Below the pieces are notes generated by a model that worked only from the letters and a program-made list of their open reading frames with translations, did no database searches and was not told the origin of the DNA. Source: Tissierella sp. (GTDB lineage Bacteria > Bacillota > Clostridia > Tissierellales > Tissierellaceae). From it: a stretch of DNA of 64,000 nt. Made by a program: the position numbers and the translations under genes. The stretch is taken from positions 62,001 to 126,000 of the forward strand of contig NZ_JARIEF010000018.1 in assembly GCF_029266915.1 (NCBI RefSeq), in the 5' to 3' direction. This document shows, one piece after another, positions 19,917 through 29,005 of the stretch; positions within the stretch are counted from its first letter, which is position 1; every line of letters begins with the position of its first letter.

Positions 19917-20501
19917 ATGACTTATAAGGCAGTGGTAGTAGGTGCATCTGCAGGAGGAATGCAAGCATTAAGGGATTTATTGATCAAGCTGCCTAAGAAT
20001 TTTGCAGCTCCAATAATGATAGTACAGCATTTAAGCCCTGAATCTGACGGCTATATGGCAAAGTATTTGAATGAACAATCCTCAATGGAGGTAAAGGAGG
20101 CAGATGATAAGGAAGAGATCCTCTTTGGAAGAGTTTATATTGCCCCTCCTAATTATCATTTGTTAGTTGAAAAAGATCAAACACTATCATTTACAGTAGG
20201 AAACAAGGTAAATTATGCAAGACCCTCTATAGATGTATTATTTGAAACTGCAGCAGACTTATATCAGGAAACTTTGATAGGGATTATTTTAACAGGAGCA
20301 AATAGTGATGGAAGCAAAGGATTGAAGGTTATTAAAGATAAGGGAGGCATAACAATAGTTCAAGATCCTGATACTGCTTTAATTGATTCTATGCCTAAGG
20401 CTGCAATAAATGCTACATCAGTGGACTATGTATTATCAGTTGATCAAATAAGCGATAAATTAATTGAATTGGTGGGATTAAAAAATGAAACAGCAGTATA
20501 A
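19917..20501 (+). CDS. cheB: Stand-alone CheB methylesterase domain
   Basis: A 194-residue protein that is only the CheB catalytic domain. The catalytic serine lies in VVGASAGGMQAL, the His in VQHLSPESDGYM and the Asp in LTGANSDGSKGL. The N-terminal receiver domain that normally gates CheB is missing, so control must come from another protein, plausibly the kinase receivers next door. The frame is open from 19836, but AGGAAGGAG before the ATG at 19917 and the family start MTYKAVVVGASAGG decide the start. It overlaps the downstream gene by 17 bases. Confidence 0.92.
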   Translation: MTYKAVVVGASAGGMQALRDLLIKLPKNFAAPIMIVQHLSPESDGYMAKYLNEQSSMEVKEADDKEEILFGRVYIAPPNYHLLVEKDQTLSFTVGNKVNYARPSIDVLFETAADLYQETLIGIILTGANSDGSKGLKVIKDKGGITIVQDPDTALIDSMPKAAINATSVDYVLSVDQISDKLIELVGLKNETAV

Positions 20502-21480
20502 TAATCATGTGCTTATAGTAGATGATAAGCCAGAAAATCTTATGGTTTTAGAAGTGTTATTAGAAGATATGAATTGCAATGTAGTTAAAGCACACTCGGG
20601 AAATGAGGCATTAGGACTATTATTTGAATATGAATTTGCATTAGTTCTCTTAGATGTTCAGATGCCGGAGATGGATGGATTTGAAACAGCAGAATTAATG
20701 AGGGGCAGTGAGAGAACAAGATATATTCCAATCATATTTGTAACAGCAATCAGCAAAGAGAAAATATCTATATTTAAAGGTTATGAAGTAGGAGCAGTAG
20801 ATTATCTTTTTAAACCTATTGAACCTATGATTTTAAAAAGTAAAGTAAAAGTATTTATTGAACTTAACAATCAAAAAAGATTATTGGAGCAGCAGTCTGA
20901 ACTCCTTGAACTGAAGGTAAAAGAATTGGTAGAATTAAAAAATGATAACTTCAGATTACATAATCTTTCATTCAGTGATGGACTTACAGGAATAGCAAAC
21001 AGAAGAAGTTTTGATGAATATATGGATAAAGCATGGAAAAATTCTATAAGATCAAATACACCTATCTCACTCATTATGATAGATATTGATTTCTTCAAAA
21101 TGTACAACGATAATTACGGTCATCTTCAGGGAGATGATTGCCTTATAAAAGTAGCCCATGCACTTTCTTTAAGTATAAGAAGACCCATGGATTTTGTAGC
21201 AAGATACGGCGGAGAGGAGTTTATATTTATATTACCCGATACGGACTCTTTTGGAGCTCTAAAGCTCGCTGAAGATATAAAGAGAAATATAAAAGATATG
21301 GAAATTCCTCATGAATACTCACCTGTATCACCACACGTGACAATTAGTCAGGGAATAGCAACATCTTATCCTGACAGAGGAGATCAGTTAGAAGATTTTA
21401 TTAACTTAGCAGATAAGGCCATGTATAACTCAAAAGAGTCTGGAAGAAATATGATAACTTCGCTTGATGATGGGGAGTAA
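20485..21480 (+). CDS. Response regulator diguanylate cyclase (REC-GGDEF)
   Basis: A 331-residue protein with an N-terminal receiver (VLIVDDKPENLMVLE, LVLLDVQMPEMDG, FVTAIS, LFKPIEP), a linker coiled coil (about 125-155) and a GGDEF domain with an intact RYGGEEF active site. The product inhibition I-site RxxD is present five residues upstream (RPMD before FVARYGGEEF). It should make c-di-GMP when phosphorylated, most simply by the hybrid kinase at 15348. The start overlaps cheB. It is the last gene of the kinase-cheR-cheB unit and provides its only obvious output. Confidence 0.94.
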   Translation: MKQQYNNHVLIVDDKPENLMVLEVLLEDMNCNVVKAHSGNEALGLLFEYEFALVLLDVQMPEMDGFETAELMRGSERTRYIPIIFVTAISKEKISIFKGYEVGAVDYLFKPIEPMILKSKVKVFIELNNQKRLLEQQSELLELKVKELVELKNDNFRLHNLSFSDGLTGIANRRSFDEYMDKAWKNSIRSNTPISLIMIDIDFFKMYNDNYGHLQGDDCLIKVAHALSLSIRRPMDFVARYGGEEFIFILPDTDSFGALKLAEDIKRNIKDMEIPHEYSPVSPHVTISQGIATSYPDRGDQLEDFINLADKAMYNSKESGRNMITSLDDGE

Positions 21481-21576
21481 ATATATGTATAATAATCATC
21501 CTTAATGTTTAGAATGCCAATATTTATGGTATGATAATAGAGAGAGTATTTATAAATTAAATTGGAGGAGATTTTT

Positions 21577-22425
21577 TTGGCTGAAATTTTAAGAGGTAAA
21601 GATGTAGCGGACAAGATAAAAGAAAAGATGGTAAAGCGAATTGAAAAATTAAATGAAAAGGGATTAGAACCAACTCTTGCAATAGTAAGACTGGGAGAGG
21701 ATCCAAGTGATCTATCTTATGAAAGAGGTATAATAAATAATTCTGAAAAATTAGGTATAAAAACTGTTATAAAAGAAGAAGCGCGTGATTTAAAAACTGA
21801 AGATCTTGTAAAAATTATTGAAGAACTTAACAATGATGATAAAATATCCGGGATTTTAATTTTCAGACCGCTTCCTAAACAAATAGATGAAGAACTTATA
21901 AGCAAAACTATTAGTCCAGATAAGGATGTAGACTGTATGAATCCTTTAAACTTGGCTAAGATATTTGAAGGTGATATGAGCGGGTTTGCACCAGGAACAC
22001 CAAAAGCTGCTATAGAGATTTTATTAAATAACAATATAGAATTGGAAGGAAAAAATATTGTAGTAATAAACAGATCACTAGTAGTTGGTAAACCTCTTGC
22101 TATGATGCTTTTAGAGGAAAATGCTACAGTAACTATCTGCCATTCAAGAACTAAAGACTTAGATAAGATAACTAGAAATGCAGATATAGTAATGACAGCT
22201 CTTGGAAGAGCAAAAATGCTAGATGAAAAATACTTTAATGAAGATTCTATAATAATTGATATTGGAGTAAGTATGGATGATGAAGGTAAAATGAGCGGAG
22301 ACGTAGATTTTGAAAATGTAGAAGGAAAAGTAGCAAAAATAACACCAGTTCCTAGAGGTGTTGGAAGTGTTACAAATACAATTTTATTAGACAATATTGT
22401 AAAAGCATGTGAAAAAAGAGCTTAG
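21577..22425 (+). CDS. folD: Bifunctional methylenetetrahydrofolate dehydrogenase / methenyl-THF cyclohydrolase
   Basis: FolD interconverts 5,10-methylene-THF, methenyl-THF and 10-formyl-THF, supplying one-carbon units. Motifs are LAIVRLGEDPSDLSYERG, the DKDVDCMNP segment and the NAD(P) site NRSLVVGKPLAMML, then VPRGVGSVTNTILL at the C-terminus. The frame extends to 21562, but GGAGGAG (21564-21570) lies inside that extension and fits a TTG start at 21577 giving (M)AEILRGKDVADKIKEKM. In the family's YxxxK motif the usual lysine is not obvious: the aligned segment reads SYERGIINNSEKLGI, so the catalytic position should be checked. A terminator shared with the convergent PBP gene follows. Confidence 0.93.
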   Translation: MAEILRGKDVADKIKEKMVKRIEKLNEKGLEPTLAIVRLGEDPSDLSYERGIINNSEKLGIKTVIKEEARDLKTEDLVKIIEELNNDDKISGILIFRPLPKQIDEELISKTISPDKDVDCMNPLNLAKIFEGDMSGFAPGTPKAAIEILLNNNIELEGKNIVVINRSLVVGKPLAMMLLEENATVTICHSRTKDLDKITRNADIVMTALGRAKMLDEKYFNEDSIIIDIGVSMDDEGKMSGDVDFENVEGKVAKITPVPRGVGSVTNTILLDNIVKACEKRA

Positions 22426-22441
22426 TATATTTTTATAAATA

Positions 22442-22492
22442 AAAAAGGAAGCTGGGTTAAGAGATTCTCTTAATCTAGTTTCCTTTTTATTG
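22442..22492. terminator. Bidirectional terminator between folD and the PBP1A gene
   Basis: AAAAAGGAA...GGTTAAGAGA pairs with TCTCTTAATC...TTTCCTTTTT around a two-base loop near 22466. A-rich on the left and T-rich on the right, it can serve both converging transcripts. Confidence 0.8.
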
Positions 22493-22528
22493 TCTGTAAG
22501 TTACTTCTAAACCATAAAAGTTTATTGA

Positions 22529-25500
22529 TTATGGTTTAGGTTTATTTTCTCCTTCACCAGGCTTAGGATCTTCCGGTTTAGGTTCTTCTGGTTTAGTGTT
22601 GTCAGGCTTAGGATCTTTTGGCTTATTATCGTCTGGCTTAGTATTATCTGGTTTTGTTTCATCAGGCTTAGGATCTTTTGGTTTATTGATGTCGGGTTTA
22701 GGTTCTTCTGGTTTTTCTTCATCAGGTTTAGTATCCGGTTTAGGATCTGGCTGAGAAGGCTGTACTGTATTTGGTCCATGATCTTTACATGTCCAGTGTG
22801 GTGCATTATAAGCATAATCTCTAGGTATTATACCATTATTTTCACTTGGAATGTAAGGAGGGGTTCTTTGAACATATACCCTGCTTGTTACAAGATAGGA
22901 TGGACAATACTGATTTGCTATCCTATTGTTGCTAGTATCTACTCTAACTAAAGTATGAACATCACAATAATCTGTAGGAACTGTTCCCTTAGCAAATATT
23001 TCAGTTTTTACAACATGTCTGGGATCGCTGCTACATAGAGATGTAGGCAGTTTGCCAGATTGAGTACATACTTGTGCCGACACTATACCATCGGGCTTTT
23101 CAAATGACTTTATCGGCTCCAATCCATCATGGACTTTTGTCATAATATGCTGCCAAAATGATGCAGCAGTCAAACTATTTCTGTTTAATCTAATGCTTGG
23201 AGAGTCGTTTCCTATCCATACTCCAGTTACATAGTATGGTGTATAACCTACAAACCATATATCAGCTTTTTCTTGAGTTGTTCCTGTTTTACCTCCTGAG
23301 ACCATATTTTGAAGTCTTGATCTCTTAGCCCCGCTTGTACCGTCAGTTACGTTGCTTCTTAGAACATCTCCCATTATATAGGCAATTTGAGGAGAAACTA
23401 CTGTAGTTTTCCTAGGTTCATTTTCAAGTAAAACATTTCCGTCTTTGTCTAATATCTTTGTAAATGCGATGGGTTCAATATAGACACCATCATTTGCTAT
23501 AGCTCCGTAAGCTGCTGTTACTTCTAGAGGGGTCAAACCATTTCTCATTCCTCCAAGAGCAAGAGGAGCTAGATTTTTATCATGCTCTTTACTAAAGTTA
23601 TCTTTTTCTCCATTTGGCTTGTTTACTATACCAAGTTTTTCTAAATAAGAAACTGATGTATCTATTCCAATATCTTCTACAGTTCTAAGTGCAGTCATGT
23701 TTCCGGATTCTTCAACAGATTGTCTTAAAGTTCTTATTCCCTTATAGCCACTATAACTATTTATTGCTGGTTCATCTTTGCCATCATAGAAATATGGAAT
23801 ATCATCTATAGCTGAAGCGGCGGTATATCCATTGTCAAGAGCTGGCAGATAAGCTGCAAGAGTCTTCATAGTAGAACCTGGCTGTCTTGGAGAGTTAGTA
23901 GCTCTGTTTAATATTCTTTGTCCTTCGACGTCTCGGCCACCTACAATAGCTTTTATATTACCAGTTCTATAATCTAAAATTACAGTCGCAGATTGAGGCT
24001 GCACTATTCCTTCAGACTCACTGTAAAAGTATTTGTCACTTATAAGCAGAGTTCCCTTATCGTTTATTGTATAAAAATCTTTCTTTGAGTCTAGGAAAGA
24101 TTTTGTAATTACTATTTGTCCGTTTTCATTAACACTAAATGATTCTTCCTTCATATCAAAAGATCCAACAGTATAAGTTACTAGGTTGTTTCTTTCATCT
24201 ATTGTATAATAATCAATTATATCAACATGTTTTGGATAAGGTGTTAATTTAGTAGTTTTATTTATAACTATATCGCCATTTTCAGATAAAGAATATTCTC
24301 CTTTAGTTATTATTAGATTATCTTCTTCATCTAATAAGCTGCTTTTTTTGTAGAAAAGTACTTTTCCTTTATCATCTATTATATTGCCGTCTTTTAACTT
24401 CCAATCTATTAAAGCTGGACCGTTAAAGCCGGAACTATTTCCTTCTAAAACTTCAGTGAAGTTATCATATATTGCTTCAAGTTCTTTTTGAAGTTTTAAG
24501 TCTACAGTAGAGTAAATCTTCAGTCCACCCTTATAAAGGGCTTCTTCAGCGTCATCTCTGGTATAGTCAAGTTTAGTCATTAAAGCTGTTACGACTTGAG
24601 TTTTTACATAGTCAGTAAAATAAGATGTTATATCTTCTAACTTCTTTTGACCAGGAGTTAGAGTTTCTCTTATATCTTCTTTTAATGCTTCATCATACTG
24701 AGTTTGTGTTATATTGTTTAGTTCTAACATTTTCTTTAAAACTAGTTTTTGTCTTTTTATAGATTCTTCATTAAATACCAGGATATACTTTTCACCTTGA
24801 ACATTCATCTCGCCTACTGCAGCTTGCTTTTCAGCATCATACTCTTGAGGCTTAACTCTGGTAAAGGGTTGATATTTTGTAGGACTCTTTACAATACCTG
24901 CAAATAGAGCAGATTCTGCAAGGGTAAGATCTTCAACATTTTTAGAAAAATATGTTTGTGAAGCTTCCTGTACTCCCCATGAATTTTGACCAAAAAATAT
25001 TCTATTTAAGTAAGCTTCTAATATTTGATCTTTATGGAGTATTTTTTCTACCTTCAAGGATAGATATGCTTCATTAATCTTTCTGCTTAAAGTCTGTTCA
25101 TTAGTTAAGTAGACGTTCTTTACTAACTGCTGGGTAATGGTACTTGCACCTCTTACAACGTCGCCGTATCTTATGTTTTCAATAAGTGAGCCGACTATTC
25201 CTTTAGGGTCGACTCCTTTGTGCTCTGCAAATCTTTCATCCTCAATCGCTATGAAAGCATTTTGAAGATCTTTAGGAATCTTATTCAAGCTTACAAATGT
25301 CCTATATTCTCCAGTGTCTATTTTTTCTAACAATTTTTCATTTGCATAAATTGTAGACGTCTGACTTAATGAAGAATTTATTTTGGTGGGATCAATTTCT
25401 GGTGCATCTTGAAGAATAGAGATGACTGCTCCACCGAGAACACCTCCTCCGACTACTAATAATAATAGTATAAGTACTAAGAATATCTTAAAAGATTTAA

Positions 25501-25567
25501 AGAATCCGCCTTTTTTAACTTTCTTATTTTTTCTATTTTTCTTGTTTTTATTATTTTCTTTAGACAT
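22529..25567 (-). CDS. Class A penicillin-binding protein (PBP1A family)
   Basis: Bifunctional peptidoglycan synthase of 1012 residues. A very basic cytoplasmic tail (Lys/Asn-rich, about 1-25) precedes one transmembrane helix. The GT51 glycosyltransferase domain shows ERFAEHKGVDPKGI, GASTITQQLVKN and EAYLNRIFFG. A clostridial-type insert of about 130 residues precedes the transpeptidase, whose motifs are STMK (Ser565), SGN and KTGT. The last 75 residues are a PKPD/KPEEPKP-type repeat. The start at 25567 has AAAGGAGG upstream; the frame stays open to 25615. It is the only minus-strand gene and has its own promoter. Confidence 0.95.
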   Translation of the reverse strand: MSKENNKNKKNRKNKKVKKGGFFKSFKIFLVLILLLLVVGGGVLGGAVISILQDAPEIDPTKINSSLSQTSTIYANEKLLEKIDTGEYRTFVSLNKIPKDLQNAFIAIEDERFAEHKGVDPKGIVGSLIENIRYGDVVRGASTITQQLVKNVYLTNEQTLSRKINEAYLSLKVEKILHKDQILEAYLNRIFFGQNSWGVQEASQTYFSKNVEDLTLAESALFAGIVKSPTKYQPFTRVKPQEYDAEKQAAVGEMNVQGEKYILVFNEESIKRQKLVLKKMLELNNITQTQYDEALKEDIRETLTPGQKKLEDITSYFTDYVKTQVVTALMTKLDYTRDDAEEALYKGGLKIYSTVDLKLQKELEAIYDNFTEVLEGNSSGFNGPALIDWKLKDGNIIDDKGKVLFYKKSSLLDEEDNLIITKGEYSLSENGDIVINKTTKLTPYPKHVDIIDYYTIDERNNLVTYTVGSFDMKEESFSVNENGQIVITKSFLDSKKDFYTINDKGTLLISDKYFYSESEGIVQPQSATVILDYRTGNIKAIVGGRDVEGQRILNRATNSPRQPGSTMKTLAAYLPALDNGYTAASAIDDIPYFYDGKDEPAINSYSGYKGIRTLRQSVEESGNMTALRTVEDIGIDTSVSYLEKLGIVNKPNGEKDNFSKEHDKNLAPLALGGMRNGLTPLEVTAAYGAIANDGVYIEPIAFTKILDKDGNVLLENEPRKTTVVSPQIAYIMGDVLRSNVTDGTSGAKRSRLQNMVSGGKTGTTQEKADIWFVGYTPYYVTGVWIGNDSPSIRLNRNSLTAASFWQHIMTKVHDGLEPIKSFEKPDGIVSAQVCTQSGKLPTSLCSSDPRHVVKTEIFAKGTVPTDYCDVHTLVRVDTSNNRIANQYCPSYLVTSRVYVQRTPPYIPSENNGIIPRDYAYNAPHWTCKDHGPNTVQPSQPDPKPDTKPDEEKPEEPKPDINKPKDPKPDETKPDNTKPDDNKPKDPKPDNTKPEEPKPEDPKPGEGENKPKP
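22532..22756 (-). repeat. Pro/Lys/Asp/Glu repeat tail of the PBP1A protein
   Basis: Degenerate units of about 5-8 residues with PKP, KPD or KPE at each step cover the last 73 or so residues. At DNA level, units resembling TTAGGATCTTTTGG and TTCTTCTGGTTTA recur on the + strand. Such tails are probably wall- or septum-spanning spacers and are prone to slippage (inference). Confidence 0.85.
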
Positions 25568-25603
25568 ATTTTCCTCCTTTATTTTTAAATGTATAATAGT
25601 TCT

Positions 25604-25632
25604 ATTATAACACAATGCTATTAGATTGTTAA
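25604..25632 (-). promoter_or_regulatory. Sigma-A promoter of the PBP1A gene
   Basis: Read on the minus strand: TTAACA (complement of 25627-25632), 17-base spacer, TATAAT (complement of 25604-25609), preceded by TGT as an extended -10. It lies 36 bases before the chosen start codon. Confidence 0.75.
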
Positions 25633-25723
25633 TAATCTATATACTTATATAAAAATTTATACAAGACTTTAATCAATCTTTAAAATCCTTAAAAATCTTC
25701 ATATTATTTAATATTGATTATTA

Positions 25724-25732
25724 TGGTATAAT
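25724..25732 (+). promoter_or_regulatory. Extended -10 promoter before hflX
   Basis: TGGTATAAT at 25724-25732 is a perfect -10 with an extended TGn. No good -35 is seen at 16-18 bases. It lies 36 bases before the start codon. Confidence 0.6.
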
Positions 25733-25767
25733 AGTAATATTAAATAGATTAAATGGATGGTGAGAGA

Positions 25768-27051
25768 TTGAAAGAAGAACATTTTAATAAAGAGAAAGCT
25801 GTTATTGTAGGAGTTCAGTTAGATAGTGACAGAAGTGATATCAATAATTCACTGGATGAACTAGAAGAGCTAGTAAAAGCAGCCGGAGGTAGTGTGGAAG
25901 CTAGATTAAGTCAGAAAAGGGATAAAATAAGTGCATCTCTTTATATAGGAAAAGGAAAAGCTCAAGAGATAAAAATGTATTGCGATGAGTTTGATATTGA
26001 CACTGTTGTATTTGACAATGAACTATCTGGTGCACAAACTAGAAACTTAGAAGAGCTCATTGGAAGGAAAATAATAGATAGAACAAACTTAATCCTAGAT
26101 ATATTTGCTGAGCGTGCTACATCTAGCGAAGGTAAATTGCAGGTAAAACTAGCACAACTTAGATACAGACTGCCAAGACTTGTAGGTTACAGCGACTATC
26201 TTTCAAGAGAAGGTGGAGGGATAGGTACTAGGGGTCCTGGAGAGCAAAAACTTGAAACTGACAGAAGACATATCCTTAAAGAGGTAAATAACATTGAAAA
26301 ACAGATAGAGCAGGTAGAAGATAACAGAAAGGTACAAAGACAGCAAAGACTGGATTCAAATCTTCCTATTATTGCTTTGGTAGGCTATACAAATGCTGGA
26401 AAATCAACGCTTTTAAATAAGCTTACAAGGATGTATGACAATGATTCGGAACTTAAGGATGTTTTTGTAAAAGATATGCTTTTTGCAACACTTGATACAT
26501 CACTTAGAAAAGCAAAACTTCCAAATGGACAAAATTACCTTATTACAGATACTGTAGGTTTTGTTTCCAAGCTTCCAACAGCCCTAGTTGAAGCTTTTAA
26601 AGGCACACTGGAAGAAGTTAAATACGCAGATCTTCTGCTCCACGTAGTTGATGTATCCAATGAAGATTTAGATATACAGATTAAAACTACTATGAGTATA
26701 TTAAAGGATATGGATATACTAGATAAGCCTATAATAACTGTGTTTAACAAGATGGACAAAGCAGATACCACTGATGTTTTTTATGAGGATAAACTAATAG
26801 GAGAAAAGATATTTATTTCGGCTGAAAAAGAAATCAACTTAAATGAGTTGATGGAACTTGTAGAAGCTAGTCTTCCATTTAAATATGAAAAGGTAGAAGT
26901 TAGAATACCTTTTGATCAGCACAATATACTAAATTATTTTATGGAAAACTATAATATAATAAAATTAGATCATAAAGAGGATGGAAGTTATATAGAAGTT
27001 ATGATCAATGAAATAGATAAAGGTAAGTATAAAGAATTTATATGCAATTAG
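25768..27051 (+). CDS. hflX: Ribosome-associated GTPase HflX
   Basis: OBG-like GTPase that splits stalled or heat-damaged ribosomes. The N-terminal HflX domain (KAVIVGVQLDSD, FDNELSGAQTRNLE, ERATSSEGKLQVKLAQLRYRLPRL, GGGIGTRGPGE) is followed by a helical arm and a G domain with GYTNAGKST, TDTVGFV and NKMDK, and a short C-terminal domain. A possible ATG at 25753 has no SD; GGTGA (25759-25763) lies four bases before a TTG at 25768, which is preferred. It has its own promoter and leads an operon with the two genes that follow. Confidence 0.95.
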   Translation: MKEEHFNKEKAVIVGVQLDSDRSDINNSLDELEELVKAAGGSVEARLSQKRDKISASLYIGKGKAQEIKMYCDEFDIDTVVFDNELSGAQTRNLEELIGRKIIDRTNLILDIFAERATSSEGKLQVKLAQLRYRLPRLVGYSDYLSREGGGIGTRGPGEQKLETDRRHILKEVNNIEKQIEQVEDNRKVQRQQRLDSNLPIIALVGYTNAGKSTLLNKLTRMYDNDSELKDVFVKDMLFATLDTSLRKAKLPNGQNYLITDTVGFVSKLPTALVEAFKGTLEEVKYADLLLHVVDVSNEDLDIQIKTTMSILKDMDILDKPIITVFNKMDKADTTDVFYEDKLIGEKIFISAEKEINLNELMELVEASLPFKYEKVEVRIPFDQHNILNYFMENYNIIKLDHKEDGSYIEVMINEIDKGKYKEFICN

Positions 27052-27083
27052 ATCCTTTATAGTATTTAGAAGGAAGTGTAAAG

Positions 27084-27731
27084 ATGGACTGTGATTATAG
27101 AACTGTTCTAAGATATAAAGAGAGCGAGATAATTATAAATAAATCTAGATTTATTGGATCGGCAAAAACTGTGGATAGTGAAGAGGAAGCTTTAGAATTT
27201 GTAGAGATGGTAAGCAGTAAGTATAAGGATGCAACTCACAATGTATATGCCTATGTTATAGGAGAGACTTCCAATATTCAAAGATTTAATGACGATGGCG
27301 AACCTTCAGGAACAGCTGGAATTCCGATATTGGAACTTATGAAAAAAGAAAATCTTAGAAATACTGTCATAGTAAGCACTAGATATTTTGGCGGTATAAA
27401 GCTGGGCGGCGGAGGGTTGATCCGGGCCTATACCCAAAGCGGAAAGTCGGCTCTGGATGCGGGTAAAATTATAAAGATGACCAGATTTGATCAGCTCCTT
27501 CTTAAGGTAGACTATAACTCATATGGTAAAATAGAAAACTACCTTTTAAATGAGGGGCACCCAATAGAAGAAACTACTTTCACTAGTGAAGTAAATATAA
27601 ATCTATATATAGAACTTAAAAGACGTCAGAAGTTTATTGGTGATATAATGGATTTTACTAGCGGTGGTGGGGTAATAAATGAAATAGGAAGAATTCACCT
27701 TCCTATGAGTGAAGGAAAGATATTAATTTAA
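27084..27731 (+). CDS. YigZ/IMPACT family protein
   Basis: A 215-residue member of the UPF0029/IMPACT family. The N-terminal domain has KSRFIGSAKTV, ATHNVYAYVIG, the signature FNDDGEPSGTAGIPIL and TVIVSTRYFGGIKLGGGGLIRAYT. The C-terminal DUF1949 ferredoxin-like domain follows. Eukaryotic IMPACT modulates GCN2 and bacterial members have no settled role; a link to translation is suspected and fits the hflX neighbour. AGAAGGAAG serves as SD. Confidence 0.92.
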   Translation: MDCDYRTVLRYKESEIIINKSRFIGSAKTVDSEEEALEFVEMVSSKYKDATHNVYAYVIGETSNIQRFNDDGEPSGTAGIPILELMKKENLRNTVIVSTRYFGGIKLGGGGLIRAYTQSGKSALDAGKIIKMTRFDQLLLKVDYNSYGKIENYLLNEGHPIEETTFTSEVNINLYIELKRRQKFIGDIMDFTSGGGVINEIGRIHLPMSEGKILI

Positions 27732-27761
27732 AAATAAAATGAATATGGGAGAGATGTATAG

Positions 27762-28160
27762 ATGGATTTTGAAAAAATAAAACAAGAAATGTTAGATAAA
27801 AAGAAATGGGCAGTAGTAGGAGTTACAGAAAAAAAGGATAGATTTGGATATAAAATTTGGAAAACTCTAAAAGAACATAATTATGAAACTTATGGAGTTA
27901 GCCCAAACTATGAAGAACTAGAAGGCGAAAAAATCTACGCAACTCTAAGTGAGCTTCCAGAGCCTATAGATGTTATAGATATGGTAGTTTCACCTAAGAT
28001 TACAATGAATATATTAGATGAGGCAAAGGCTAACAATATAGAGTATATATTCTTTCAGCCTGGAAGCTATAATGAAAAGGTAATAGAAAAAGCTTCTGCA
28101 CTTGGATTTAAATATCTTATAGATGATTGTATATATGCTATATTGAAGTCAAAAGAATAG
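27762..28160 (+). CDS. CoA-binding Rossmann-fold protein
   Basis: A 132-residue single-domain protein of the CoA_binding_2 family. The fold is shown by WAVVGVTEKKDRFGYKIWKTLKEHNYETYGVSPNYEELEG, then IDVIDMVVSPKITMNILDEA and FFQPGSYNEKVIEKA. Members bind CoA in vitro; the physiological role is unknown. It ends the hflX-led transcript, with a terminator four bases on. Confidence 0.88.
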   Translation: MDFEKIKQEMLDKKKWAVVGVTEKKDRFGYKIWKTLKEHNYETYGVSPNYEELEGEKIYATLSELPEPIDVIDMVVSPKITMNILDEAKANNIEYIFFQPGSYNEKVIEKASALGFKYLIDDCIYAILKSKE

Positions 28161-28161
28161 A

Positions 28162-28200
28162 AACAGTAAGTAGGCTGAAATAGCCTACTTATTGTTTGTT
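28162..28200 (+). terminator. Intrinsic terminator after the CoA-binding protein gene
   Basis: ACAGTAAGTAGGCT pairs with AGCCTACTTATTGT around GAAAT, followed by TTGTTTAAAA. The stem is about 13 bp with one G-T pair. Confidence 0.8.
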
Positions 28201-28282
28201 TAAAAATAGAAAAATTATATATGAAAAATCAGCTTATATATGTTAGAATAAAAAGGTAAAATCTTAAGGAGAGTGAAGCGAA

Positions 28283-29005
28283 ATGGCAGGACATTCCAAA
28301 TGGAATAATATTAAAAATAAAAAAGGTAAAGAAGATGCTAAAAGAGGTAAAGTCTTTACAAAACTAGGTAGATATATAATGGTAGCAGCAAGAGAAGGTG
28401 GAGGAGATCCGGAGTATAACCCTTCGCTAAAAGCAGCTATAGAAAAAGCTAAAGCAGAAAATATGCCTAATGATAATATTGATAGAGCAGTTAAAAAAGG
28501 TTCTGGAGAAGGAGCCATGGATAACTATGAAGAAATTACTTATGAAGGATATGGCCCAGGTGGAGTTGCTATATTTGCAAATTGTCTTACTGATAATAGA
28601 AACAGAACAGCGCCAGATATTAGACATGCATTTGATAAAAATGGTGGTAATCTAGGTCAAGCAGGTTCAGTTACCTTTATGTTCGATAAGAAGGGCATAA
28701 TTGCTATTGAGAGAGCGGATTCTGTAGATGAGGATGAACTGACTATGCTTGCTATAGAACTTGGTGCAGAAGATTTTGAAGTATCTGAAGAGGGGTATGA
28801 GATAGTTATAGCACAAGAGGAGTTTGATACTGTAAAAGAAGGTTTAGCAGGAGAAGGATATGAATTTGTAATGGCTGAAGTAACTTACGTTCCTCAGACA
28901 ACAGTTGAATTAAACGAAATTGACGCAAAAAATATGGAAAAATTAATAGATATGCTTGAAGACAGTGATGATGTGCAAGAGGTTCATCATAACTGGGAAA
29001 ATTAG
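28283..29005 (+). CDS. yebC: YebC/PmpR family transcriptional or translational regulator
   Basis: Three-domain YebC family protein, 240 residues, starting with the invariant [23 protein letters not shown]. The [28 protein letters not shown] and [10 protein letters not shown] segments are diagnostic. Family members act as DNA-binding regulators; some recent work places YebC proteins at ribosomes stalled on proline runs. The PBP1A tail in this window is proline-rich, though not polyproline. SD is AAGGAG eleven bases upstream. Confidence 0.95.
   Translation: MAGHSKWNNIKNKKGKEDAKRGKVFTKLGRYIMVAAREGGGDPEYNPSLKAAIEKAKAENMPNDNIDRAVKKGSGEGAMDNYEEITYEGYGPGGVAIFANCLTDNRNRTAPDIRHAFDKNGGNLGQAGSVTFMFDKKGIIAIERADSVDEDELTMLAIELGAEDFEVSEEGYEIVIAQEEFDTVKEGLAGEGYEFVMAEVTYVPQTTVELNEIDAKNMEKLIDMLEDSDDVQEVHHNWEN

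Noticed and set aside
21717-22394. A 225-codon open frame on the minus strand.
   Set aside because: It lies wholly opposite folD, has no SD and low-complexity Ser/Ile composition typical of antisense shadows.
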